This document shows positions 16,763 through 24,801 of a stretch of 30,668 bases of DNA, piece after piece. Under the pieces are notes generated by a model. That model did no database searches, had not been told where the DNA came from, and was given only the letters and a program-made list of their open reading frames with translations. The position numbers and the translations under genes were made by a program. Positions within the stretch are counted from its first letter, which is position 1; the number at the start of each line of letters is the position of its first letter. The stretch covers positions 1-30,668 of the forward strand of contig CAYJTF010000005.1 of the NCBI GenBank assembly GCA_964373165.1, given 5' to 3'. Origin of the DNA: JAGVVZ01 sp964373165 (GTDB lineage Archaea; Aenigmatarchaeota; Aenigmatarchaeia; CG10238-14).

Positions 16763-18748
16763 ATGAAAGGTTTTTCTAAATTTCTGATAAAAGGCGTTTT
16801 TCTAATTTTAACTTTGCTGATAATAGGCATTTCTGTAAACAGACTTTTTTCTTTGAACGTAGCAACATTTGAAGAATCCGAAGAACAAAAACTCAATAAT
16901 AAAGCAATAAACACGTTGGAAGTTTTGACAGGATCAAAAAACTGTCTTGCATATGATGAGATAGGCAAGATTGAGGGAAGGGAAGGCGAGTTAGCAACGC
17001 ACAGGATTTTAGATATAAAAAAATTGGACGACTTTAAAACAAAATATTCCGATTTAGAACCGAGCTGTGCGAGAGATTATAAAGTCGGATATAAGATAGA
17101 TGTAGAAGTATCGAAAGACATGGATAAACTAAAAGAGTATGTTTTTAGCGGAGGTGTTATATGGAGTGATGGAGATAGGGGTATAGATGTAGATCCGAAT
17201 TTTTTTATAAAATTTCAGTATAAGATGCCATTCTTAACAGGTGTGAGTCAACAATCTATTGATTCGACTTTTACACAAGGTATTGACACATTAAATAACT
17301 TAGGTGACTGCCATGGAGAGTCATCTTCTATTGAAACTGATGGCGGATGGCATACAATTATGGTTGATAGAAATTCCGGTGAAATGATTGCTGGATATGT
17401 AGAAGGCGGTGCAGCAGGTAAAGGTATTTTTATTGCAACAGGACAGGATATATCTTGCGGGATCAACGATAATGTTGCAGGAAGGGGGTGTTCACCGCAA
17501 GCATGTTTCGAATTTTACAAGACTGATTCAATAGAAGAGTGGAACGGAAAAGCAAGAAGATTGTGTAGCAACCCAACTGCTTGTGGTAGAGATGAGTTAT
17601 CATATACAGATTTTGAAGATATCACTTTTGCATTAAATGTAGTAAAATTTGTCGCGCAAAGAAAAGGAATCGGTACAGTAAATATAGGATATGTAATGGA
17701 TATCGTTGACCAGGATGATACGGATTGTCTGTGGGCAATGATGATGGAAAAATGTGCAAATGAAGGATGTCCTGCAATTAAATATGATAGTGGCAATTAT
17801 AATAACCCACGAAAAGTCAACATACAGCCTATAGGAATAAAGGTAGATTCGGATTGGTTATATATAGGACAAACAAGTTTAAGTGATTTAAAGAAATTTG
17901 ATTTATTGTTGTTAAACACTCATGGAACTGTTTTATCTCCGATATCTTTGGAGTCGCTTTTCTTCCAAAATCCTAATGCCAAAAAAGATATTTGGTCTTT
18001 TGGCCAACAAGAATCCTCAAAAAAAGATGCTTTAAGAAATCAAATTATATCTAGATTTCCTGTTGTAATAAAGGAAGACGAGTCAAAATATTATCCTGCC
18101 ATTATGCAAATGACCATGACCGACGGCGAACTAGAAGAATTGAGTGGGAAGATAGACGAAGCGTGTGAAAGAGATACCAATATTCAGCACGAAATATTTT
18201 TGCATTATCCTGTATATTATTTAGGAAATGACAGAGTAAGATTCCAAGTGGAATCTACATTGGGGTACACCTGCGTATCATTAAACACGTACGATGGAAC
18301 AACAATAATTAATACGAATCCAAATGTTATCGGAGGTTATGAACACGTTACAAGATGGGAGTGGGAAGGATTGCCACAAAACCCGGGAAATTATAATATT
18401 AAATTCAGTGGAGAAAAATATGGCGCAACTTGCCTTGGGGATACAAGACCCGAAACCATAAAATGCGAAGGCACTTCCTCATATACTATAGAACAAAATC
18501 TCGAAATAAAAATGAATTCTGAACAAACAAATCTTAACCCGTCCGAGCCGACATGCGAACCGATTACAATTAAAGTTATAAAAAGTCCGTCCAGTGATAA
18601 AAAACTTTGCATGTACTTCGATGATGGAACAACGTCCTGCAGAAAACTTTCCTGTAAAAAAGACGTACAGTTCGCAGATGCAAAGGCTCCAGGAAATTAT
18701 ATTTTCAATATTAGAAATGTCGACGGAAAAATTATAGTTAAGCAGTGA
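16763..18748 (+). CDS. Large pilin-like protein with unrecognised outer domains
   Basis: A 661-residue protein starting MKGFSKFLIKG, with a hydrophobic helix at about residues 8-30, then a pilin-like head containing NCLAYDEIGKIEG and a Cys (PSCARDY). Residues 125-340 are a mixed domain rich in Gly and Cys (GDCHGESSS, GWHTIMVDRNSGEM, CGINDNVAGRGCSPQAC, CSNPTACGRDE), and the remainder (up to 661) looks beta-rich with paired Cys near the end (KLCMYFDD, SCRKLSCKKD). No Thr linker and no catalytic signature I recognise is present. It follows the anchored protein after 50 nt and precedes another M-K-G pilin by 4 nt. The size and central position suggest a conserved structural or tip component. Function unknown. 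Confidence 0.7.
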   Translation: MKGFSKFLIKGVFLILTLLIIGISVNRLFSLNVATFEESEEQKLNNKAINTLEVLTGSKNCLAYDEIGKIEGREGELATHRILDIKKLDDFKTKYSDLEPSCARDYKVGYKIDVEVSKDMDKLKEYVFSGGVIWSDGDRGIDVDPNFFIKFQYKMPFLTGVSQQSIDSTFTQGIDTLNNLGDCHGESSSIETDGGWHTIMVDRNSGEMIAGYVEGGAAGKGIFIATGQDISCGINDNVAGRGCSPQACFEFYKTDSIEEWNGKARRLCSNPTACGRDELSYTDFEDITFALNVVKFVAQRKGIGTVNIGYVMDIVDQDDTDCLWAMMMEKCANEGCPAIKYDSGNYNNPRKVNIQPIGIKVDSDWLYIGQTSLSDLKKFDLLLLNTHGTVLSPISLESLFFQNPNAKKDIWSFGQQESSKKDALRNQIISRFPVVIKEDESKYYPAIMQMTMTDGELEELSGKIDEACERDTNIQHEIFLHYPVYYLGNDRVRFQVESTLGYTCVSLNTYDGTTIINTNPNVIGGYEHVTRWEWEGLPQNPGNYNIKFSGEKYGATCLGDTRPETIKCEGTSSYTIEQNLEIKMNSEQTNLNPSEPTCEPITIKVIKSPSSDKKLCMYFDDGTTSCRKLSCKKDVQFADAKAPGNYIFNIRNVDGKIIVKQ

Positions 18749-18752
18749 TATT

Positions 18753-19223
18753 ATGAAAGGTCAGACAAAAGAGATGCTAGAAATATTTTTACTGGTCGTA
18801 GTTTCTACAATTATACTTACTATATCCCTATATGTCATATCTTCAAACAAATCTGACACAGAAAAACTGGTTGTTGATGTATACCAAAATGACAGAGCAA
18901 ATACAGCGTTAATAGGATACTATTACAAAAAAGTCCCTCCGTCTAAAAGAAATACGATGCAGATGTTAGGTGATGCAGTATTATCCAAAGAAAAAACTGT
19001 AAATTATGGGTTCGGTGATGTTGGTGTAAACGTCTCTAAGCTGACGTATGAATATTTAGACACAAACTTTGGCATAGACAAATGGCATGTCAGCGTTCCT
19101 TCAGCGAATTTCGAATGGGGATACAAAATCCCGGAAAAGGGAAGAGTAAGAGCTAGCACAATAATAATTCCTATGCCAAGCGATGACGGCAAACTCACGA
19201 TAGGAAAATTGTTCACATGGTGA
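18753..19223 (+). CDS. Pilin-like protein
   Basis: A 156-residue protein beginning MKGQTKEMLEIF, a class III-like tip with acidic residues just after the Gly, then a long hydrophobic helix (about 8-30). The soluble part has no Cys and is mixed helix and beta (VYQNDRANTALIGYYYKKVP, WGYKIPEKGRVRASTIIIPM). It starts 4 nt after the large pilin-like gene and its end overlaps the next gene by 7 nt, so the three are tightly coupled, as is usual for subunits made in fixed ratio. The simplest view is a minor pilin or filament subunit of the same apparatus. No specific family recognised. Confidence 0.72.
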   Translation: MKGQTKEMLEIFLLVVVSTIILTISLYVISSNKSDTEKLVVDVYQNDRANTALIGYYYKKVPPSKRNTMQMLGDAVLSKEKTVNYGFGDVGVNVSKLTYEYLDTNFGIDKWHVSVPSANFEWGYKIPEKGRVRASTIIIPMPSDDGKLTIGKLFTW

Positions 19224-21331
19224 TAAAAATAAAGAGCCAGTCCAGTCTTATGATCATTGTCAGTTTAGTCACTATATTTCTTATTATATGGGCTGTATCA
19301 TCATTCACCAATATGTCAATAGGTAAAAGATTATCAGAACAGATCAAACAACAGCTAGTTTACAAAGAAACTGACTATATGAAAGGATTCTCGAGGGTTG
19401 CCTTGATTTTTTCTAGTCATAACGCATTGAGGGATACTGGAAAACTTGGCGGTGTAACAGAAATAAGCATGGAGAGAAATTGGATATGCACAGACCCAAA
19501 GGTCCCGTCAACAGATCAAGTAAGATATCATCTGTCCAAAGAAACTTTGAAATATCTTAACAAATATATTTCAAACGTAAACAGTGCAAATCAGAGAGAT
19601 ATATTGCAGTATAAAGTTTCTAAATTTTCTTGCGTTGATTATGATGTTAGCCAGAGCGGTGTTGATAGCGGAACAAATGATGTGAGCTATAATATAGGTG
19701 CGTACGGCAGTGATATAGAAGTAAGAGGTGAAGATGGAGCTGCGTCATCCGACAATGATGTTTATGAAGAAATAAGTCCTGTCAGATATTGGCTCATGTA
19801 TAGGAAATTCAGCGAATGGGCAAAAAGAAATGTGCTGAAAAAAGAGGTTGCAGATTGTCTACCAAAAATCTGTGACTGTCCAGCTAATACAAATGATGAG
19901 TGCGGAAATGTCAACAACTGTCCTACATTCAAATCATGTGTCGAAGAGGCTGTAAAAACTGCTGAAGCGGATTTAAAAAATGGATTTGCAGATTCAAGAA
20001 TAGAATGCCGATCAAGTTTAATGTGCGATTATACAGAATGGGAGGAATGTAAAGGTAGTGATAGCTTAGAGGTTTGGAAAAACGCACCAAAATGTAATAG
20101 GTGCGTACTTGGCGAAACTGGATCGTTATGTGGAAGGAGCATAAATTTAGATGATGGGTATACTAAATCAATAACTGCGAATTTAATTCAAGAGAAATCT
20201 GAAAAAATAAATGCAGCGGACAGAGGACCTGACCAATGCACTGGAAAAGTTTGTAAATACTATAGAGAAACCAGAGGTGCGATGGAAGCAACTTTTACTT
20301 GTATAGATAAAAAACACTTACTATCAACGAAAGAACGTAATGAATTGCAATTCACTGTTTATGCCACAGTTGATCTAAAAAAGAAAAACTGCCCTGAAAA
20401 TTCTGCTATAATGACTATAGATGATTGTATTTGGTCTTGCACAAAATGGAGCGACACTGATTGTGAAGATATTGGAGATCCTGGATCTTATGATGATAGG
20501 GATTCAAGTGGTAAGTGTAAAAGTTACGTGTGTATATATGAAGAATGTTTAGATTGCGATTGCAAAAGGCCTGATGCTTCTGGAGATCGAACACTGACAT
20601 CCATGCCACAACCTGACACGGGATGTAGATGGTGTGTTAAAGAACCGGGAACACCTATTCCAAAAACAACTACGACAAGCACCAGTACTACTATACCACC
20701 AAGATGTCCTAACTTATTAACTAATAGTGGTTTTGATGGTGGTTATGCTAATACTGGAACGAGTATTAATATGCCAGATAGTTGGACTCTTACATTTAAA
20801 GATAATGAAGAAATACGAACAATAGATCCCAGAACAGGAAATGACCTCGGGACAATCCATTATTTCCCACCAGAAGCTAATACTATTCAAATTGGTACAA
20901 TACCTGAGAACAATTTCTTCCTAGATGGAGATAGAAATTTAAAAATTTTCAAGGGTGGCGGTGCGACATGGTTCACTATGTGCCAAGACGTGAGTGGGCT
21001 AACTCCTGGACAAAATTACGATTTCACTATTAATATATTTCCAGATATATACGAAGGCTGTAGTGGCGGAGATAACTGCGAAAATGGAAAGAGATTTGCA
21101 ACAGATCCGGCAATGGGACGTGTACGTTTATATACAAACGGAGCTAGCGGTGATACATCATGGATAGACGGCACTGGGATAAGGTACGGCCAGTATAATA
21201 GCATAACTCTACTGATGAATGCACAATCTGACCAAGCAAAAGTTTGCATTGAGGTTTTATCTCCAGGTCTGTACAGCAATAACTGGTGGTTTGACGCATT
21301 TAGTTTAAGACAAAGTGGAATAAGTTGCTAA
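19217..21331 (+). CDS. Pilin-like protein with Thr linker and carbohydrate-binding-like C-terminal domain
   Basis: A 704-residue protein. Residues about 8-32 form a hydrophobic helix; 33-200 a helical head; 205-470 a strongly Cys-rich region (CLPKICDCPANTNDEC, CNRCVLG, CIWSCTKWSDTDCE, CIYEECLDCDC); 482-496 a Thr/Ser linker; and about 498-704 a jelly-roll-like domain (NLLTNSGFDGGY, PDSWTLTF, DVSGLTPGQNYDF, WWFDAFSL). The last pattern (N-SGF start, W, G-L-pG-Y, closing DAF) is that of carbohydrate-binding modules of the CBM4/9/16/22 kind. It probably binds glycan on a target or cell surface; the ligand is unknown. It closes the cluster and stops one base before the tRNA-Trp gene on the other strand. 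Confidence 0.8.
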   Translation: MVIKIKSQSSLMIIVSLVTIFLIIWAVSSFTNMSIGKRLSEQIKQQLVYKETDYMKGFSRVALIFSSHNALRDTGKLGGVTEISMERNWICTDPKVPSTDQVRYHLSKETLKYLNKYISNVNSANQRDILQYKVSKFSCVDYDVSQSGVDSGTNDVSYNIGAYGSDIEVRGEDGAASSDNDVYEEISPVRYWLMYRKFSEWAKRNVLKKEVADCLPKICDCPANTNDECGNVNNCPTFKSCVEEAVKTAEADLKNGFADSRIECRSSLMCDYTEWEECKGSDSLEVWKNAPKCNRCVLGETGSLCGRSINLDDGYTKSITANLIQEKSEKINAADRGPDQCTGKVCKYYRETRGAMEATFTCIDKKHLLSTKERNELQFTVYATVDLKKKNCPENSAIMTIDDCIWSCTKWSDTDCEDIGDPGSYDDRDSSGKCKSYVCIYEECLDCDCKRPDASGDRTLTSMPQPDTGCRWCVKEPGTPIPKTTTTSTSTTIPPRCPNLLTNSGFDGGYANTGTSINMPDSWTLTFKDNEEIRTIDPRTGNDLGTIHYFPPEANTIQIGTIPENNFFLDGDRNLKIFKGGGATWFTMCQDVSGLTPGQNYDFTINIFPDIYEGCSGGDNCENGKRFATDPAMGRVRLYTNGASGDTSWIDGTGIRYGQYNSITLLMNAQSDQAKVCIEVLSPGLYSNNWWFDAFSLRQSGISC

Positions 21332-21332
21332 T

Positions 21333-21445
21333 GGGGTTGTAGGGATTTGAACCCCAATGACGAGGTTTCTTCCTATCATCTTTGGATCAATTCTCCATCG
21401 AAAATCTCTGGAGCCTCGCATAATGCCAGGTTATATGACAACCCC
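21333..21445 (-). tRNA. trnW: tRNA-Trp (CCA) with intron
   Basis: On the minus strand the ends form a perfect 7-bp acceptor stem (GGGGTTG with CAACCCC), the T arm has loop TTCAAAT, and the anticodon stem CGAGG pairs with CCTCG. The loop reads CTCCAGA, giving anticodon CCA (Trp). About 41 nt (near 21366-21406) interrupt the loop after position 37/38, the standard archaeal site; CTCCA of the loop can pair with TGGAG in the intron, as in a bulge-helix-bulge splice structure. The D arm is weak (about 3-4 bp). The 3' CCA is not encoded. An AT-rich tract at about 21472-21482 may be its promoter. Confidence 0.9.
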
Positions 21446-21505
21446 ACATGCTAAGTTACTAATAGTTATACCTAAATATTTTTCTATCTACTTGTTTAAA
21501 TTATC

Positions 21506-22204
21506 ATGAAAAGTGATAAGATGAATCTACCTAAACACATAGCAGTAATACCCGACGGCAACAGAAGATTCGCAAAACAAAAAGGAATGGTACTATGGAA
21601 AGGGCATGAAGAAGGAATGAAAACTGCAAAAAAAATGCTTGAGTGGTGGGTTGAAACAGATATACAAGAACTATCATTTTGGGGAATGTCCACTGAAAAT
21701 CTGAATAGATCAAAAGAAGAGGTTAAACAGTTGTTCAGAATATTCAGAGAATCTATAAAAAATTGGAAAAAGGATATAGGCGAACTATCCAAAAAACACG
21801 AGGTGAGAGTCAAGTTTTATGGCGATTTGGAGAAGTTCCCAGAAGATATGATTAGATCTGTGAAAGAAATTGAAAAAGATACAGAAAAATATAATAAGAG
21901 ATTTCTAAACATACTTCTTGGATATGGAGGCAAACATGAAATAGTGACAGCAGTCAACAAATTAATGAAATCCGGTAAAAAGTTTGTGACAGAAAAAGAT
22001 ATACAAGAAAATTTGTTTGTTAAAAATAATGCTGACCTTATAATCAGAACCGGTGGTATGCCAAGATTATCAGGATTTATGCCCTGGCAGACAGTCTATG
22101 CTGAGTTGTATATAACGAAGACGCTATTTCCTGCTCTCACAAAAAGGGAGTTTTTGAAAGCAATAAAATGGTTCGAGGAAATACAAAGAAATTTTGGGAA
22201 ATAA
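21506..22204 (+). CDS. uppS: cis-prenyltransferase (UppS/DHDDS family)
   Basis: This enzyme adds isopentenyl units in cis to make long polyprenyl diphosphates. In archaea the product becomes the dolichol-type lipid carrier for N-glycosylation and other surface glycans. The 232-residue length is normal. Signatures: HIAVIPDGNRRFAK with the catalytic Asp of DGNR, SFWGMSTEN-RS, LLGYGGKHEI, and the C-terminal ADLIIRTGGMPRLSGFMPWQ with YAELY. Two in-frame starts exist (21506 and 21521); the second gives a start nearer the conserved core. The next gene begins almost directly after it, making an isoprenoid pair. An AT-rich element near 21470-21480 could drive it. The carrier it makes could support glycosylation of the Thr-rich surface proteins, but that link is inferred. 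Confidence 0.93.
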   Translation: MKSDKMNLPKHIAVIPDGNRRFAKQKGMVLWKGHEEGMKTAKKMLEWWVETDIQELSFWGMSTENLNRSKEEVKQLFRIFRESIKNWKKDIGELSKKHEVRVKFYGDLEKFPEDMIRSVKEIEKDTEKYNKRFLNILLGYGGKHEIVTAVNKLMKSGKKFVTEKDIQENLFVKNNADLIIRTGGMPRLSGFMPWQTVYAELYITKTLFPALTKREFLKAIKWFEEIQRNFGK

Positions 22205-22205
22205 T

Positions 22206-23276
22206 ATGATTTATGATGTTATTGTCGTTGGCGCAGGTCCTTCCGGATCAAAAACTGCGGAGTTATTGGCAACTTCTGGAAAAGATGTTTTGTTATTAGA
22301 GGAACACCCAAACATCGGCAATCCTGTTCAATGCACAGGCATAGATAGTCATAGAATATTAACGCTGAGCGAAGCACCGAAAAGTATAGTAATGAATAAA
22401 GTCAGAAAAGCAAGATTTTATTCTCAAGATGAAAATTATTTGGAGTTAGAATCCAAGAAAACCGTATATGTAATCGACAGACATAAACTAGATGAAGAGA
22501 TAGCAAAAAGAGCCAAGAAAGCTGGAGCAGGAATATTAACATCAACAAAATTTCTGAATTTTAAAAGAAAAACCGACTATCTAGAAATAAAAACTAACAA
22601 AGGAGTTTTCAAATCAAAATTATTAGTTGGGGCAGATGGACCAAATTCGACTGTGGCAAAAACTGCTAGTATAAAATTACCGCAAGAATATGTAATAGGT
22701 TATCAAGAAACAATAAAACACGATTTTAGCGATAACATAGTTGAATTGTGGTTTGGTTCAAAAATAACTCCAGATTTTTTTGCATGGATTGTTCCGGAAA
22801 GCAAACAGTGGGCTAGAGTAGGTTTAGCAGCTAAAGAAAATGCAGTCCATTATTTTAAAAAATTTGTTGAGATGAGGTTTGATCAAAAATTCGAGAAAAA
22901 AAATATTTTAGGTGGAGTAATAAGATATGGTTTAATAAAAGACTCTGTAGCAGATAATATTTTATTAGTTGGTGACGCTGCGTCACAAGTTAAGCCATAT
23001 TCTGGTGGCGGAATAATATACGGATTAATAGGTGCTAAGTTCGCTGCAAGTGCTTGTTTAAAATGCCTAAATAAAAACAAATTTGATTACAATTTTTTGA
23101 AAGAAAACTATGACAATGAATGGAAAAGTAAATTAGCACCAGCAATCAAAAGAGGTATGGTGTTGCATAGAAGTTTACATATTATTCCAAATTGGCTGAT
23201 GAGTTTTGGTATTACAATGTCAAAACCCTTTTCGCCGATATTAAACAATTTAGACATGGATCTGCTTTTTGACTAA
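22206..23276 (+). CDS. Geranylgeranyl reductase family flavoprotein
   Basis: A FAD-dependent reductase of the geranylgeranyl reductase family, which saturates isoprenoid chains of archaeal lipids (digeranylgeranylglycerophospholipids) or polyprenyl carriers. From the ATG at 22206 it has 356 residues: an N-terminal dinucleotide fold (DVIVVGAGPSGSKTAELL), the family motif NPVQCTGI, a mid-region with WIVPESKQWARVGLA, and the flavin-binding GDAASQVKPYSGGGIIYG. An in-frame TTG at 22194 overlaps the previous gene and is less likely. The gene follows the cis-prenyltransferase by one base, so its substrate may be the polyprenol made by that enzyme as well as membrane lipid. The substrate cannot be decided from sequence. 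Confidence 0.88.
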   Translation: MIYDVIVVGAGPSGSKTAELLATSGKDVLLLEEHPNIGNPVQCTGIDSHRILTLSEAPKSIVMNKVRKARFYSQDENYLELESKKTVYVIDRHKLDEEIAKRAKKAGAGILTSTKFLNFKRKTDYLEIKTNKGVFKSKLLVGADGPNSTVAKTASIKLPQEYVIGYQETIKHDFSDNIVELWFGSKITPDFFAWIVPESKQWARVGLAAKENAVHYFKKFVEMRFDQKFEKKNILGGVIRYGLIKDSVADNILLVGDAASQVKPYSGGGIIYGLIGAKFAASACLKCLNKNKFDYNFLKENYDNEWKSKLAPAIKRGMVLHRSLHIIPNWLMSFGITMSKPFSPILNNLDMDLLFD

Positions 23277-23371
23277 TGATTTTAATTTATTTTTGCTGTA
23301 ATAGCCAACAATTCTGAATGATATCATATCTAGCAGTACCCAAACTGAAGTGACTTATTGCCAAACTCATA

Positions 23372-23992
23372 TTATTTGCCTCGTTTTATTGATATCACCA
23401 CTATCAACAAGTTAGCAAAAAGACATAGAGAAATTACAGTTAATGATTCATAGGGATAGAATATAGCCAGTATAAAAAGTGGCTCGACAAAATGCCTTAA
23501 TAAAAATTTTGGTTTTATCCTGTCTTTTTTTATAAAAAATATCAGTATCGTAAAAAGCAGGGAAACAATGCCATAAAATAGAATTTGCATTCTATACAAA
23601 ATCCAAAATGAAAATAGAACCAGTAGTCTTATCCATCCATCAACAAGCAAGTCCATCTTTCCCCAAACCTTTGAAGGGTTTTTTGTCAGTCTGGCCATTA
23701 ATCCGTCGAAAGAATCCGAAACCATGGATAAAAGAAAAAACACAAAGAAATATCCAAAATTTTTATTCAAGAGAAAATAAACTGATAACGTTCCTAAAAC
23801 AAAATTCAAAATTGTCAAGGTTGTTGAATTGAAACCTATTTTATGCAAGAACAGGCAAAATGGAGATAGCAAAAAATCCTGAATTTTTCTAACAAAGGAT
23901 TTTTTATTGTTTTTATTTTGAAAAAAATTATTCCAGAACACACTATTGATAAAGGAGAAAACAAGAAGCACAAAGATTATTAATATATTCAT
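23372..23992 (-). CDS. CDP-alcohol phosphatidyltransferase family membrane protein
   Basis: A 206-residue integral membrane enzyme of the CDP-alcohol phosphotransferase family, which moves a phospho-alcohol from a CDP donor to a second alcohol (phospholipid head-group or ether-lipid steps). The signature is present around SDSFDGLMARLTKN and KMDLLVDG: the four metal-binding Asp and the AR pair are at the expected spacing, but the Gly before the third Asp pair appears one place late, with Trp in its usual position. About five to six membrane helices are visible, with an extra N-terminal helix. The start overlaps the end of the upstream nucleotidyltransferase gene by 4 nt, so the two form a coupled minus-strand operon. 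The substrate is not known. Confidence 0.85.
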   Translation of the reverse strand: MNILIIFVLLVFSFINSVFWNNFFQNKNNKKSFVRKIQDFLLSPFCLFLHKIGFNSTTLTILNFVLGTLSVYFLLNKNFGYFFVFFLLSMVSDSFDGLMARLTKNPSKVWGKMDLLVDGWIRLLVLFSFWILYRMQILFYGIVSLLFTILIFFIKKDRIKPKFLLRHFVEPLFILAIFYPYESLTVISLCLFANLLIVVISIKRGK

Positions 23993-24762
23993 ATGAAGGC
24001 CTCTACGAAAATCGCTATGGTAATAATTGGCATGGTAAGTATAAACTTAATTTTATTCTGCGTGCTTATAGTTTCATTGTTTCTATATTTTGATAATATA
24101 TCTACCCACCATGACGGTTTGTAAAATTTTAATAGTAAATCTACATTTTTTGACGGCATGTGAGTTTCTAAAATAAAAACATTTTGAAGTAGATGCTTCA
24201 AAGAATCGCATGATACGGAAAATGATTTTTTGACTGATATAAGTAACAAAATCAAGGAAAACAAAGAAAGAAAAAGTGATCTGGTAAGAGTTTTCATATA
24301 ATCAAGGAAGTTGATGTTCACTTTCCAAGATTTTAGATCCACATTCCCAAATAGGACTTTATGATTATCTTTTAATGATAAAAGAACCAGAGAGGAAGGA
24401 ACAAAAAACGAAATCAAATATCTATCAGAATCGAATATTCTCTTTAAATTTTCTGATTTAATATCCGATTCTTTGGCGACTACAATATTAAATAAATTAT
24501 CCTCCCTGATTTCAGTGAAAGGTATGTCAGCAGACTCACGACTGTTTTTAGTTTTTAGTTTTTCATCTGTAAACTTTTTTATTTGTAAAGATATTTTTCC
24601 CTTATCTGAATTATCGCCCAAAACTACGATTAAATCCATATCCTTAGCTTTCGATATAGAAGAAACAGAACTGCCAAAAAGTAAAATTCCCTTTAAATCC
24701 TTTTTTAGCGATTTTCTGCAAAAGTTTACGAATTTCTTTAATAATTTTCTTACGTTTTTCAT
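23989..24762 (-). CDS. Nucleotidyltransferase-fold protein with hydrophobic C-terminus
   Basis: A 257-residue protein with a minimal nucleotidyltransferase (MNT/NTP_transf_2) core at the N-terminus: GILLFGSSVSS followed by KAKDMDLIVV, the G-S-x(n)-D-x-D metal-binding signature (Gly30-Ser31, Asp41, Asp43). The remainder has a hydrophobic stretch at about 163-178 (SLFLSLFSLILLLISV) and another at the C-terminus, so it may touch the membrane. It is coupled by a 4-nt overlap to a CDP-alcohol phosphotransferase gene. A nucleotidyltransferase that makes or tunes the donor for that enzyme is an attractive inference, but most MNT proteins are regulators, toxins or tRNA-type enzymes and the substrate is unknown. 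Confidence 0.7.
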   Translation of the reverse strand: MKNVRKLLKKFVNFCRKSLKKDLKGILLFGSSVSSISKAKDMDLIVVLGDNSDKGKISLQIKKFTDEKLKTKNSRESADIPFTEIREDNLFNIVVAKESDIKSENLKRIFDSDRYLISFFVPSSLVLLSLKDNHKVLFGNVDLKSWKVNINFLDYMKTLTRSLFLSLFSLILLLISVKKSFSVSCDSLKHLLQNVFILETHMPSKNVDLLLKFYKPSWWVDILSKYRNNETISTQNKIKFILTMPIITIAIFVEAFI

Positions 24763-24801
24763 ATAAAATTACCTTTTAGTTATACGAATATAATTAATTT
24801 C

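Noticed and set aside
21366..21406. tRNA-Trp intron as a box C/D guide RNA, as known in other archaea
   Set aside because: A GATGATA resembles a C box, but the intron is only about 41 nt and no D/C'/D' set is visible.
23250..23370. Minus-strand short frames after the CDP-alcohol transferase: one of 27 codons from 23370, and another giving DMISFRIVGYYSKNK
   Set aside because: The second looks protein-like but has only an internal ATG and overlaps the end of the flavoprotein gene; the two frames would need a shift to join. Possible small gene remnant, not supported enough to list.
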